From assembly GCF_003837865.1 (NCBI RefSeq), contig NZ_RQIS01000001.1, positions 375,699-439,698 of the forward strand: 64,000 nucleotides of DNA. The letters run 5' to 3'. Position 1 is the stretch's first letter. Every line of letters starts with the position of its first letter. The notes beneath the pieces are model-generated. The model had not been told where the DNA came from, ran no database searches, and saw only the letters and a program-made list of their open reading frames with translations. The translations under genes and the position numbers were made by a program. The DNA is from Paraburkholderia dinghuensis (GTDB taxonomy: Bacteria; Pseudomonadota; Gammaproteobacteria; Burkholderiales; Burkholderiaceae). Positions 26,105-35,849 of the stretch are shown piece by piece.

Positions 26105-26448
26105 CGTTCTTTCACCAACGTGTGATTTTTAATGCGATGGAAAATATCAGAGTTTTGTTTTAGCTCTAGTGCGCGGTATAGTACAGACCAATTGTTGATA
26201 ATTGAATGAAACACTCCGGATTTTCACAATTTTCGACAATTTCATGAGGCGGGATTACAGCCACGAGAACATTCACACAGAATAATTCCTCATCGATTCA
26301 AACTGAATCGCGAAATGTGGAGTAGATTGCTACTCGCATAATCGGACACTTGTCAGTTCGCGGCCTAGGAATGGCTCCCGTTATGCGGAGTGAATTATCT
26401 TGATCGGACATAACCATTCAACGGATCCCGAGTGTTATCACTCGGCCA
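26105..26448. promoter_or_regulatory. Divergent control region between the two T6SS operons
   Basis: This 344-bp gap separates the minus-strand tssB series from the plus-strand tssJKL operon. It is markedly AT-rich and must hold both promoters. A short inverted repeat (CAATT, six bases, AATTG, at 26189-26204) is present. I could not find a convincing sigma-70 pair or a sigma-54 GG/GC pair, so the start sites stay unassigned. Confidence 0.6.
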
Positions 26449-27036
26449 ATGAGAATGAATGCGCGCGCTATTCGCTTTATATCGATATTCGTCGCCAGCA
26501 TCCAGCTGGCCGGTTGCGCGGCAGCCCTACAGCTCGCGGGCATCGGCAAGCCCGAGTTGCCGGACATCCAGAAACCGCCGCGCAATCTCGGAATTACGCT
26601 AATTGCGGCGCAGAATCTCAACGCGGCGACCGACAACAAGCCGCTCGCGCTGGTGGTTCGGCTCTATGCGTTGAAGGATCCCACATCGTTCCAGCAGGCC
26701 ACTTTCGATACGTTCACCGATCCTGCGAAAGAACAGAGCACGCTAGGCAGCGACTTGCTCAGCGTGCGCGAGGTAACGCTGATTCCGGGTCAGCGACATC
26801 ACGCAACCGAAAAGATTTCACGGGAAGCGCAGGCGTTCGGCATTGTGGCGTTATTTCGCAATCCCGCCATGCAGCGCTGGAAGCTAACCTTCGATCCGGC
26901 GAAATCCGAGAAATCCGGCATAATGGTCGGCCTGCATAACTGCGCAATGACAGTTACGGGCGGCACGGTGATCCAGTCGGACCGGGCATTACCGGCACAG
27001 CCGTTGAATCTGCTTTCTTCGGTGACTTGCGGGTGA
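26449..27036 (+). CDS. tssJ: T6SS outer-membrane lipoprotein TssJ
   Basis: 195 residues. Lipoprotein signal with lipobox LAGC at about 22-25. The mature part has TssJ features: PRNLGITLIAAQNLNAATDNKPLALVVRLYALKDPTSFQQA-type sequence, then LSVREVTLIPGQRH and GIVALFRNPAMQRWK. TssJ holds the periplasmic end of TssM at the outer membrane. Two in-frame ATGs (26449 and 26455) are possible starts and neither has a strong ribosome site. It is the first gene of the divergent operon, 98 bp before tssK. Confidence 0.92.
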   Translation: MRMNARAIRFISIFVASIQLAGCAAALQLAGIGKPELPDIQKPPRNLGITLIAAQNLNAATDNKPLALVVRLYALKDPTSFQQATFDTFTDPAKEQSTLGSDLLSVREVTLIPGQRHHATEKISREAQAFGIVALFRNPAMQRWKLTFDPAKSEKSGIMVGLHNCAMTVTGGTVIQSDRALPAQPLNLLSSVTCG

Positions 27037-27134
27037 AAGCGGGTGAATAACGAGCAAGCGGAATATTTAACAATTTCAACCAATATCGCTGATGCGAGCG
27101 ATATTGGCTGAATCACGCATATAACCGATTTAAC

Positions 27135-28481
27135 ATGAGTCATTCCTCGAAAGTGCTTTGGGGCGAAGGCCTTTTCCTGAGGCCCCAGCACTTCCAGCGG
27201 CAGGACGCCTACCACGAAGCGCGCCTGTTCGAATCGATTCAGGCCATCGCGCCGTACAACTGGGGCGTGCGCGCGGCACGGATCGATCACGATGCGCTGG
27301 GTAGCAACATGCTGCGCATGAGCGCACTCTCGCTCGTGTTTCCGGACGGCACGCTGTACAGCGCGCCGCAGGCCGACGATCTGCCACCGCCCGTCGCGCT
27401 CGACACGTTGCCCGAAGGCATGAACGAATTCACGTTCTACCTGGCGATGCACCAATTGCGCGAAAACGGCGCGAACTACGCATCGGACATGGAAACCGGC
27501 TTTGTCACGCGCTACGTGCGCGCACAGGCGAGCGTGGCCGATCACTACACCGACGCGGCGCAAGCCGACGTGACGTTCCTGAAGACGAACGTCAGGCTGA
27601 TCGCGCATAGCGAGCCGCGCGAACAGCTGCTCTCCGTGCCCGTCGTACGCGTGCGGCGCACCGCGACGTCGGGCTTCGAGGTTGACGAGGACTTCGTGCC
27701 GCCAACCCTCGCCATCGAAGCATCACCGCTCCTGCACCAGCGGCTGCGCCGCCTCATCGACGCCCTGCAGGCAAAGGTCAACGCACTCTACGGCTTTCAT
27801 CGCGAGCCGACCAAAAATATCATCGAGTTTCGCTCCGGCGACATCGCTTCGTTCTGGCTGCTGCACACGGCAAGCGGCGCGTTCGCCACGCTTGCGCATC
27901 TTTATCAGCATGCAGCGCTCCACCCGGAGCGGCTCTTCCATGAACTGCTGCGCCTTGCGGGCCAATTGATGACGTTCTCCAAGGGCTACACGCTCGCCGA
28001 TCTGCCCGGGTACCGCCACGACGATCCCGGCCCGGGCTTCGCACGCCTCGACACGATCCTGCGCGATTTGCTGGAAACGGTGATTTCCACCCAGTACTTC
28101 GCCATTGCGCTGGAGGAAGTGCGCCCCTCGTTCCACATCGGGCGCCTCGACTCGGGCAAGATCGATGACAAGACAACGTTCTACCTCGCCGTGTCGGCCG
28201 ACATGCCCGCAATCGATCTCGTCGAAGCCGTCCCGGCGCGCTTCAAGGTCGGCGCGCCCGACGACGTGGAGAAGCTCGTGCTTTCCGCCATGCCGGGAGT
28301 GCGGCTCGTCTACACGCCCCAAGTCCCGCCCGCTATTCCTGTGCGGCCCGGAGCCTACTATTTTGCGTTCGAGTCACGCAGCGCGCTCCACGAGCGCATG
28401 GTGCAATCGCAGTCGGCCATGGTCTACGCACCCTCTGGCATCAACGACCTCAAACTCGAACTGATCGCGGTGACATCATGA
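27135..28481 (+). CDS. tssK: T6SS baseplate-membrane adaptor TssK
   Basis: 448 residues starting MSHSSKVLWGEGLFLRPQHFQ, the diagnostic TssK opening (WxEGLFLRPQHFQ). Further family blocks are EFTFYLAMHQLRENGANY, SPLLHQRLRRLIDALQ and KDFPMLEAG-independent C-terminal stretches FKVGAPDDVEKLVLSAMPGVRL and RPGAYYFAFE. TssK links the TssFGE baseplate to the TssL/TssM membrane complex. It overlaps tssL by four bases (ATGA), so the pair is translationally coupled. Confidence 0.96.
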   Translation: MSHSSKVLWGEGLFLRPQHFQRQDAYHEARLFESIQAIAPYNWGVRAARIDHDALGSNMLRMSALSLVFPDGTLYSAPQADDLPPPVALDTLPEGMNEFTFYLAMHQLRENGANYASDMETGFVTRYVRAQASVADHYTDAAQADVTFLKTNVRLIAHSEPREQLLSVPVVRVRRTATSGFEVDEDFVPPTLAIEASPLLHQRLRRLIDALQAKVNALYGFHREPTKNIIEFRSGDIASFWLLHTASGAFATLAHLYQHAALHPERLFHELLRLAGQLMTFSKGYTLADLPGYRHDDPGPGFARLDTILRDLLETVISTQYFAIALEEVRPSFHIGRLDSGKIDDKTTFYLAVSADMPAIDLVEAVPARFKVGAPDDVEKLVLSAMPGVRLVYTPQVPPAIPVRPGAYYFAFESRSALHERMVQSQSAMVYAPSGINDLKLELIAVTS

Positions 28482-29260
28482 CCAACGCCCCTTCCCTTTT
28501 CGGCGTCGCAGCGCCGGTCTTGAATCAACCCGCGCCCTCTGGCGAACCGGCTTACCAGGCGCGCTCGCTGCTCGATCTGCTTTACGACGGCTTCTTCATG
28601 CTGTTCCTGCTGAAGAACGGCCGCGAGCCGGGTGACGCCTCCGATTTCAGCACCCGTGTACAACAGTTTCTCGGCGACTTCGAGCGCGGCGCGAAGAAGC
28701 TGAATGTCGCGGCCGACGACGTGTACGCGGCAAAGTTTGCATTCTGCGCCGCCCTGGACGAGTCGGTGCTGGCATCGTCGTTCCGCATCCAAACGGAATG
28801 GGAACAGCGCCCCCTACAGCTCACGTTGTTCCGCGAGCAGCTTGCCGGCGAGAGGTTCTTTCAGTTTCTCGAGGAGTGTCGCGCACAGGGCGCGCCACGA
28901 CTTCAGTCGCTAGAGGTCTTCCACATGTGTCTGCTGCTCGGATTTCAGGGCAAGTACATTCTGGAAGGTCCGGAAAAACTCGCCTACCTTACGGCGCGCC
29001 TCGGCGACGAGATCGCTCACATCAAGGGCAAGCGCGCACCGTTTGCACCGCATTGGCCTCTGCCCGACCAGATTGCGCATCGACTCAAGCGCGAAGTGCC
29101 GCTCTGGTCGATAGGCGCGGTTTTCACGCTGGTAGGTCTGCTTGCCTGGCTCGGCCTCAGCATGTGGTTGCGGGATAACACGGTGCGCACACTCGCGCCA
29201 TATACGCAGATCATCAAGCTTGGACCGCAGTCGGCGAATCTCACGATCTCGCTGCCATGA
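28478..29260 (+). CDS. tssL: T6SS inner-membrane protein TssL, short form (DotU family)
   Basis: 260 residues. The cytoplasmic DotU domain shows SLLDLLYDGFFMLFLLKNGREP, KFAFCAALDESVLAS, FFQFLEECRAQG, LEVFHMCLLLGFQGKY and LTARLGDEI. One membrane helix near the C-terminus (SIGAVFTLVGLLAWLGLSMWL, about 211-231) is followed by only a short periplasmic tail. There is no OmpA-like domain, so this is the short form that relies on a separate peptidoglycan binder. The OmpA-like gene at 9327-10268 is the obvious partner. Confidence 0.94.
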   Translation: MTNAPSLFGVAAPVLNQPAPSGEPAYQARSLLDLLYDGFFMLFLLKNGREPGDASDFSTRVQQFLGDFERGAKKLNVAADDVYAAKFAFCAALDESVLASSFRIQTEWEQRPLQLTLFREQLAGERFFQFLEECRAQGAPRLQSLEVFHMCLLLGFQGKYILEGPEKLAYLTARLGDEIAHIKGKRAPFAPHWPLPDQIAHRLKREVPLWSIGAVFTLVGLLAWLGLSMWLRDNTVRTLAPYTQIIKLGPQSANLTISLP

Positions 29261-29681
29261 ACGCGTAACAACGGCACCGGGGAACTGTCGAACGATCGAA
29301 CGACAGGCCCCGCTCAGACATCATCTCTTCCTGATTGCCCAGGCTCAGCGGCTACGCAACGTACCAAGGCACGCTCAGCAGCATCACGTCCAACGGACAG
29401 TGCGGGCGCTTGAGTCCCCGCCTGACGGCCGTAGTTATCCCTTCCTTCATCGTTCTCGTCGCCTCGGTCTTCAAATCCTCAGCTTATTAGACCACCTTAC
29501 CGCGACAGTACTGCCATCCCCGCTCATGAAAAGCCGGGCCATCGGAACCTTCGCACGCCCTCGCCGCCGGATCGCTTAAACTGGACCGGAATTCGTCGCT
29601 AGCTGCACCGCATGCCGCCGTCGCGATCCCCCCTCGGGATGGGTCGCACCCACTCACGGAACTGCACGGAATCGCGCACCG
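29261..29681. other. Intergenic gap after tssL
   Basis: 421 bp without a supported gene. It starts with a hairpin just after tssL (29278-29312) and otherwise shows no repeat, promoter or gene remnant that I can defend. It marks the right border of the T6SS locus. Confidence 0.5.
29278..29312 (+). terminator. Hairpin after tssL
   Basis: CGGGG, two bases, CTGTCG, a 10-base loop, CGACAG, one base, CCCCG form a long interrupted stem 17 bp after the tssL stop. No T-run follows, so it may be a factor-dependent or weak terminator of tssJKL rather than a standard intrinsic one. Confidence 0.4.
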
Positions 29682-31334
29682 ATGAAACGACCGCTGTCCT
29701 CTGCCGGGCCTCTCGAACTGCTGCGCCGCAACGCCGGCGACTACGGCAATCACGCCATCGACGAATATCTGGCCGGCCGCATCACCCGCCGCGAGTTGCT
29801 GCGTTACGCGGGTGTGCTGGGCCTCACGCTCACCGCCAGCGGACTCATGGCGCCGCGCTTCGCGCGGGCGCAGCAGCCAACGAACCAGACGATCCGCGTC
29901 GCGCACCTGATGCCTGCGGGCGCCGTCGATCCGCTAACCGTCACCGATGCAGGCGGCCTGTGCCTCCTGAACCAGACCGGCGAGTTCCTGGCCGACGATG
30001 ACGCCGGCGGCCGCCTCGCGCCCGCACTCGCGCTCTCGTGGCAACCGAACGAGAAGGCGGACGTGTGGACCTTCAAGCTGCGCCCGAACGTGCGATTCCA
30101 CGACGGCCAGCCGTTCGGTGCGAAAGACGTGGCGGCGACGTTCGACCGCCTCGCCGATCCGGCGAGCGGTTCGGCCGCGCTGTCCGTACTGAAGGGCGTT
30201 CTGTCGAAAGGCGGCACCAAGGTGGTCGACGATCACACGGTGGCGTTCCATCTCGACGCACCCAACGGCAACTTCCCGTACTACGTTTCATCCGACAACT
30301 ACAACGCCGTGATGCTGCCCGCGAACTATGCGGGCAGCTATGAGAAAAGCTTTATCGGCACAGGGCCGTTCAAGCTCGAAAACTTCCAGCCGCGACAGGG
30401 CGCAACGTTCGTTCGCAATCCCGATTACTGGGGCAACAAGGCGCTGCCTGCACGCGTGCAATTCTCGTTCTACGCCGACGAAGCGGCGCAGATCCTCGCA
30501 CTGCAGGGACGCCAGGCCGATGCGATGGGCACGTTCACCGTGCAGGGCGGCATCGGCATCCTGAACAATCCCGACTTCAAGGTGGTCGGCGTGCGCTCCA
30601 GCGCGCATCGGCAGATTCACATGCGCAACGACGCGCCCGCGTTCAAGGACAAGCGCGTGCGCCAGGCGCTGGCACTGGCGCTCGATCGCGACGTGATGGT
30701 GCGCGGGCTCTTCAAGGGCCGCGCCGTGGTCGGAAACGACAGCCCGTTCGCGCCGGTGTTTCCGTCGAGCCCGACGAGCGTGCCGCAGCGAAAAGCCGAT
30801 ATCGCGAAGGCACGCCAGTTGCTCGCGCAGGCCGGCGTGGCGAACGGCTTCGACCTGACACTGACCACGGAAAAGTACATGGAGATTCCCGATCTGGCCG
30901 TGGTCGTGCAGAACGCCGCGAAAGCGATCGGCGTGCGCATCGCGCTCAAGGTCGAAAGCCAGGGGCAGTACTACGGCGCCGGCACGTACGGCAAATCGGA
31001 CTGGCTCGACTCGCCGCTCGGCATCACCGATTACGGGCATCGCGGCGTGCCGAACGCGTTCCTCAACGCGCCGCTCACGAGCGGTGGCACGTGGAATGCT
31101 GCGCATTTCAGCAACGCGCAGTACGACAAGCTCGTGGCGCAATTCGTCGCGACGCTCGACGTTGCTACGCAAAAGCAGATCGCCGCGCAGATCGCCACGC
31201 TGTTGCTTGACGAGACGCCCGTCATCATCCCGTACTTCTACGACCAGCTGATCGCGCAACGGACCGCCCTGCAAGGCGTGCGCTTCACGGCGCTCGCGCA
31301 GCTCTACTTCGACCGCGCCACGCTCGCCGCATGA
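29682..31334 (+). CDS. ABC transporter substrate-binding protein, family 5 (oligopeptide type)
   Basis: 550 residues. The leader carries a twin-arginine motif (TRRELLRYAGVLG) followed by a hydrophobic stretch and RFARA, so it is probably exported folded by the Tat system. The mature part is SBP family 5: LAPALALSWQPNEK, WTFKLRPNVRFHDGQPFGAKDV, GTGPFKLENFQPRQGA, VRNPDYWG, FKDKRVRQALALALDRD and a late NAPLTSGG stretch. The family binds peptides, nickel or opines; the ligand cannot be told from sequence. It overlaps the next gene by four bases and heads a four-gene operon. Confidence 0.9.
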   Translation: MKRPLSSAGPLELLRRNAGDYGNHAIDEYLAGRITRRELLRYAGVLGLTLTASGLMAPRFARAQQPTNQTIRVAHLMPAGAVDPLTVTDAGGLCLLNQTGEFLADDDAGGRLAPALALSWQPNEKADVWTFKLRPNVRFHDGQPFGAKDVAATFDRLADPASGSAALSVLKGVLSKGGTKVVDDHTVAFHLDAPNGNFPYYVSSDNYNAVMLPANYAGSYEKSFIGTGPFKLENFQPRQGATFVRNPDYWGNKALPARVQFSFYADEAAQILALQGRQADAMGTFTVQGGIGILNNPDFKVVGVRSSAHRQIHMRNDAPAFKDKRVRQALALALDRDVMVRGLFKGRAVVGNDSPFAPVFPSSPTSVPQRKADIAKARQLLAQAGVANGFDLTLTTEKYMEIPDLAVVVQNAAKAIGVRIALKVESQGQYYGAGTYGKSDWLDSPLGITDYGHRGVPNAFLNAPLTSGGTWNAAHFSNAQYDKLVAQFVATLDVATQKQIAAQIATLLLDETPVIIPYFYDQLIAQRTALQGVRFTALAQLYFDRATLAA

Positions 31335-32380
31335 ATCGCGGGCCACGGCGCGCACGCTACTGGAGTCCGATGGCTACACCGCTGACGAGTCCGCCGCAAC
31401 GCACTGACGCCGCGCGAACCGCGCCCGCGCTTCGCTTCATCGCGCACCGCGCGGCGTGGGCGCTTTTCACGTTGTGGCTGCTGTCGATTCTCGCCTTCGC
31501 GGGCGGACAACTGCTGCCTGGCGACATTGGCCGGGCGGTGCTCGGGCCGCTCGCCGACGCGCGCGCCGTCACCGCGCTCAATCATCAGCTCGGTGCGGAC
31601 CGCCCGGCATTCGAGCAATACGTCATGTGGATTTCACACGCGCTGCGCGGCGACTTCGGCTTGTCGTGGAGCTACCGCCAGAGCGTCGCACCGTTCGTGG
31701 GCGCGGCACTGCTCAAGTCCGCGATACTGGGCCTGCTGGCGTTCGTGGTGGTGGTGCCGGCGGGCATCGGCGCAGGCGTGTGGGCCGCGCTGCACGCAGG
31801 CCGCCCGCTCGACCGCGCGATCAGCACCGCCGGCCTGTGTGCAAGCGCGGTGCCCGAGTTTGTCTCCTCAATCGCGCTGATTCTCGTCTTCGGCGTGTGG
31901 CTGCGCTGGCTGCCGATCGAAGCCGTTGCGCCGCCCGGCGCTGGCGTGGCCGAACAGTTGCGGCATCTGGTGCTGCCGGTGCTGCCGCTCGTCTTCGTGT
32001 TCTTCGGCTACCTCGCCCGCATGGCACGCGCCGGCATGCTTGGCGCGCTCGATGCCGACTACACCCGCACCGCGATTCTCAAGGGCCTGCCACAGCGTGT
32101 CGTGATCGTGCGGCACGTGCTGCGCAATGCGCTCCTGCCCACGGTGACGGTCGCCGCGACGCAGCTCGGCTATCTGATCGGCGGGCTCGTCGTCGTGGAG
32201 ACGCTATTCCGCTATCCCGGCATCGGCTCGCTGATCTATAACGCGGCGAAGGCAAAAGACTTCCCGATGCTCGAAGCCGGCGTGCTCGCGATCGGCGCGG
32301 TGTACACGCTCGCCAATCTCGCCGCCGATCTGCTGCACGTGCTGCTCGATCCGCGGTTGCGGACGAGGGCCGGCCCATGA
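31331..32380 (+). CDS. ABC transporter permease, DppB-like
   Basis: 349 residues. A basic N-terminal tail is followed by a first membrane helix (AAWALFTLWLLSILAFAGGQLLPGD-like), then five more. The permease EAA-type loop ARMARAGMLGALDADYTRTAILKGLPQRVVIVRHVLRNALLP is typical of BPD transport family proteins of the DppB group. The ATG overlaps the binding-protein stop. It pairs with the next permease to form the membrane channel. An internal ATG at 31370 is a possible shorter start. Confidence 0.92.
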   Translation: MNRGPRRARYWSPMATPLTSPPQRTDAARTAPALRFIAHRAAWALFTLWLLSILAFAGGQLLPGDIGRAVLGPLADARAVTALNHQLGADRPAFEQYVMWISHALRGDFGLSWSYRQSVAPFVGAALLKSAILGLLAFVVVVPAGIGAGVWAALHAGRPLDRAISTAGLCASAVPEFVSSIALILVFGVWLRWLPIEAVAPPGAGVAEQLRHLVLPVLPLVFVFFGYLARMARAGMLGALDADYTRTAILKGLPQRVVIVRHVLRNALLPTVTVAATQLGYLIGGLVVVETLFRYPGIGSLIYNAAKAKDFPMLEAGVLAIGAVYTLANLAADLLHVLLDPRLRTRAGP

Positions 32381-33246
32381 GCGACAACGCCGCCACGCCG
32401 GCCACCGCGTCGCCCGACGCCGCGCGCTTTCACGTGCTGCGCGAACTGCTGCGCTCGCCTGCGTTTCTTGCGGGCGCGGCCGTCCTGCTCTGGTGGATCG
32501 TCTGTGCGCTCGCAGGACACGCGTTCGCCCCGGCCGACCCTTACGCGACCGACCCACTCAGCTCGCTGATGCCGCCCGACCGCGCCCACTGGTGCGGCAC
32601 CGATCAACTCGGTCGCGATGTGTGCTCGCGCGTGATCGTGGGTGCGCGCGACATCCTCACCATCGCGCCGCTTGCCACGCTCACCGGCACACTCGTCGGC
32701 ACGGCGCTCGGGCTCGTTACGGGCTACTTCGAGGGCTTTGCGGGCAGCCTCGTCGCGCGCACGCTCGACGCGGTGCTCGCGCTGCCGCTCGTGATCGTCG
32801 CGCTCGTGGTGCTCGCGGCAGTGGGAGCGTCGAATCTCGCAGTCGTGCTCGTGATCGGCATCACGTTCGCGCCGCTGATCGCCCGCACGGTGCGCGCGGC
32901 CGTGCTCGCGGAACGCCATCTGGACTACGTCGCCGCGGCCCAGTTGCGCGGCGAACGCGCACCGTATGTGATGTTCGCGGAGATCCTGCCGAACGTCTGG
33001 CCGCCCATCGTCGTGGAAGCTACCGTGCGGCTCGGCTATGCCATCTTCGCGGTGGCGACGCTCTCGTTCCTCGGCTTTGGCATCCAGCCGCCCTCCGCGG
33101 ACTGGGGGCTCGCGCTCGCCGAATCGTATGCGCTGCTCGCGGGCGGCGCGTGGTGGACCGTCGCGTTCGATGCACTCGCGATCGCTTCGCTCGTCGTCGC
33201 CGTGAACCTGATCGCCGACGCCCTGCGCGAGGCACTCGAATCATGA
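32377..33246 (+). CDS. ABC transporter permease, DppC-like
   Basis: 289 residues. An N-terminal helix is followed by HAFAPADPYATDPLSSLMPPDRAHWCGTDQLGRDVCSRVI, the DppC-type periplasmic signature (GTDxxGRDxxSR). The EAA loop is RAAVLAERHLDYVAAAQLRGERAPYVMFAEILPNV and the protein ends with helices in the IQPPSADWGLALAES region. It overlaps both neighbours by four bases (ATGA at each junction), so the operon is tightly coupled. Confidence 0.93.
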   Translation: MSDNAATPATASPDAARFHVLRELLRSPAFLAGAAVLLWWIVCALAGHAFAPADPYATDPLSSLMPPDRAHWCGTDQLGRDVCSRVIVGARDILTIAPLATLTGTLVGTALGLVTGYFEGFAGSLVARTLDAVLALPLVIVALVVLAAVGASNLAVVLVIGITFAPLIARTVRAAVLAERHLDYVAAAQLRGERAPYVMFAEILPNVWPPIVVEATVRLGYAIFAVATLSFLGFGIQPPSADWGLALAESYALLAGGAWWTVAFDALAIASLVVAVNLIADALREALES

Positions 33247-35342
33247 ACGGCCAACGCGCGGCCCCATCGCCGTCGATAGCGACGTTCGGCGCCCCGCGCG
33301 GCGACGACGAAGACGCGCTTGCGCTTGTCGGCCTCACCGTCGCTTATCGCGTGAAGGGGCGCGAACGCGAAGTGCTCACGGATGTCTCGTTGCGCATCCG
33401 GCGCGGCGAGTCGTATGGACTCGTCGGCGAATCGGGCTGCGGCAAATCGACGGTCGCGCTCGCGGCGCTGCGCTTTCTCGCGCGCAACGGCCACGTGAAA
33501 ACCGGACGCATCGCGATCGCCGGAAAGGACGTGCTCGCGCTCGACGCCGACGGCTTGCGCGCGCTGCGCGCGAACACGGTGTCGATCGTCTATCAGGACC
33601 CGGCGGGCGCGCTCAATCCGTCGCTCACCATCGCGCGCCAGTTGACCGAGGCATTCGAAGCCGCGGGTGCGAGCGCGGGCAGTGCCCTCACACGCGCGCC
33701 CGACATGCTCAGGCGCGTGCGCATCGCCGATCCCGCCCGCGTGATGGCGAGCTACCCGCACGAGCTTTCGGGCGGCATGCAGCAGCGCGTCGTGATTGCG
33801 ATGGCGCTCGCGTCGAACCCCGCGCTCCTGATCCTCGACGAGCCGACAACCGGACTCGACGCAACCGTCGAAGCCGAAGTGCTCGCGCTCGTTGCGCAAC
33901 TGCGCGCGGAATTCGGCATGGCGGTGCTGTTCATCAGCCATGATCTCGCCGTGATCCGGCAGATGTGCGATCGCATCGGCGTGCTGTATGCGGGGCGACT
34001 TATCGAAGAAGGCGCGACGAGCGATGTGTTCGCGCGAGCGCGTCATCCCTATACGGTTGGACTGCTACGCTGCCTGCCCGCGCACGGACGCAGCAAAGCG
34101 ACCGGACCGCTCGACACGGTTCCCGGCGAACTCCCAGCGCCGGGAACCATCGCGCGCGGCTGTGTGTATGCGCCGCGCTGTCGCCTCGCCGATGCGCGCT
34201 GCCGCGAAGACGCGCCGCCGCCGCATCGTATGGTGGCGCCGCACGGCGAGCGGATGGCGCGCTGCCACTACCACGATCGCGCCATCGAGCTGCCGTTCGC
34301 CGAACCCGCCGGGCCAGCCGAGCCAGCCGACACAAGCGCCCACGCGGCTATGGCGCCTGGCGATCGCCCGGTCGTGCTTCGCGCCATCGACGTATCGCGC
34401 ACATTCGGACGCGGTGTACACGCCGTGCGCGCGCTCGACGGCGTCTCGATCGAACTGCGCGCGGGCGAGACGCTAGGACTCGTCGGCGAATCGGGCAGCG
34501 GCAAGACGACGCTCGCGAAATTGCTGCTCGGGCTGCACGCACCCGACGCGGGCGGCCGCGTCGAACTGGACGGCGAGCCGCTGCCCGCGCGCGTCGCGCG
34601 ACGCAGCGCGAAGCAGCGGGAAGCGCTGCGGCTCGTGTTCCAGCATCCGGACCTGTCGCTCAACCGTGCTCTGCCCGTGAAGCGGCTGATCGGGCGCTCG
34701 CTCGCGCGCACCGTTGCCGCGCGCGAGAGCGAGCCTGTGGGGCTAAATGCGCGGCTCGAAGCGCTGCTCGAAGCCGTGCGCGTGCCGACGCGCTATCTGG
34801 CCGCGCGCGCGCGTCAGCTCTCGGGCGGGCTAAAACAACGCATCGCGATTGCGCAGGCGTTCGCGGGGGAGCCGCGCATCGTCATCTGCGACGAACCCAC
34901 TTCGGCGCTCGACGTCTCCGTGCAGGCAGCAATCCTGAATCTGCTCGCGCGGCTGCAACGCGAGCGTGGCGTGAGCTATCTGTTCATCTCACACGACCTC
35001 GACGTCGTGCGCTATCTCGCCGATCGCGTGATGGTGCTCTACGCAGGCCAGGTCGTAGAAACCGGCCCCGCCGATGCGCTCTTCGGCGGCCCATGCCATC
35101 CGTACACGGAAACGCTGCTCGCCGCGCAAACGTCGCGCGCAAGCGAAACGAACGGCGCTCGCACATCGACTGCGGGGTGCGTCTTCTGCGCACGCTGCCC
35201 GCGCCGCATCGGCTCGGTCTGCGATGAACAGGCGCCGCCGTTCTCCGGCGCGGGCAACGGTCATCTCATACGCTGCCATATTCCCGTGGACGAGCTACGC
35301 GGGCTGCAAGAAGCGGCTAAATCGACGCGCACAAACGTCTGA
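33243..35342 (+). CDS. Fused double ATP-binding protein of the peptide-type ABC transporter
   Basis: 699 residues. Two complete nucleotide-binding domains are joined in one chain. Domain 1 has Walker A GESGCGKST, signature LSGGMQQR and Walker B LLILDEPTTGLD. Domain 2 has Walker A GESGSGKTT, signature LSGGLKQR and IVICDEPTSALD. Each ends with the Cys-rich oligopeptide-transporter tail (RGCVYAPRCRLADARC and GCVFCARCPRRIGSVC). They correspond to DppD and DppF fused. The start at 33243 overlaps the permease stop. Nothing suggests a frameshift; such fusions are common in this transporter group. Confidence 0.94.
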   Translation: MNGQRAAPSPSIATFGAPRGDDEDALALVGLTVAYRVKGREREVLTDVSLRIRRGESYGLVGESGCGKSTVALAALRFLARNGHVKTGRIAIAGKDVLALDADGLRALRANTVSIVYQDPAGALNPSLTIARQLTEAFEAAGASAGSALTRAPDMLRRVRIADPARVMASYPHELSGGMQQRVVIAMALASNPALLILDEPTTGLDATVEAEVLALVAQLRAEFGMAVLFISHDLAVIRQMCDRIGVLYAGRLIEEGATSDVFARARHPYTVGLLRCLPAHGRSKATGPLDTVPGELPAPGTIARGCVYAPRCRLADARCREDAPPPHRMVAPHGERMARCHYHDRAIELPFAEPAGPAEPADTSAHAAMAPGDRPVVLRAIDVSRTFGRGVHAVRALDGVSIELRAGETLGLVGESGSGKTTLAKLLLGLHAPDAGGRVELDGEPLPARVARRSAKQREALRLVFQHPDLSLNRALPVKRLIGRSLARTVAARESEPVGLNARLEALLEAVRVPTRYLAARARQLSGGLKQRIAIAQAFAGEPRIVICDEPTSALDVSVQAAILNLLARLQRERGVSYLFISHDLDVVRYLADRVMVLYAGQVVETGPADALFGGPCHPYTETLLAAQTSRASETNGARTSTAGCVFCARCPRRIGSVCDEQAPPFSGAGNGHLIRCHIPVDELRGLQEAAKSTRTNV

Positions 35343-35849
35343 GGTTCGCGTGTCGCGCGGGGGCGATCTACGAGGCTGCAACACAAACCGACAGCGACGC
35401 CCTCTCGCGTTTCATCATCGAAACGTTTTCGTCCTTTTCCCCCTCGCCAGCGCGGCGTAGAGATTGTCGGGTGCCGCTGCCGCGCCGTTCTTCGTCCGAT
35501 GGCACGGAACTCGCTAAATCACGGTCAGGCATCCGGTCGCTGCCTTCATGCATGACTTCGCGGGTAGTCACGCAAGGCCAGCGGATGGCCGGCCGCACGA
35601 CGCGCTCGCTTTCTGCCGGACCACCTCAACGGGTTCCGACAATCAGCAAGTAGTCCTGCACGTCCCGGACGCCCGACGATTCGTCGCCGGATGCCTTGCA
35701 GTCCATTGACGTCGTCAGCAGCGTCGTGACGACGCAACGTGGCGATTAACTACGGGGACGGGCGGCATGCATGTACCAAGGCATGTCGCCTGACAAAAAG
35801 CGCGGAAAGGGCAACGGCGTCACGACGCCGTTGCCTCCGGGGAAAAGCG
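35343..35849. other. Intergenic gap before the Ser/Gly repeat protein
   Basis: 507 bp with no supported gene on either strand. The last 15 bases carry a good ribosome site (GGGGAAA) for the gene at 35850. No clear terminator after the ABC operon and no confident promoter were found. Confidence 0.5.

Noticed and set aside
26105..26448. Sigma-54 promoter for the T6SS operons
   Set aside because: No GG-N10-GC element with a good match was found on either strand.
32493..33242. N-terminal extension of the double ATPase frame
   Set aside because: It overlaps the DppC-like permease in another frame; the ATGA junction at 33243 is the natural start.
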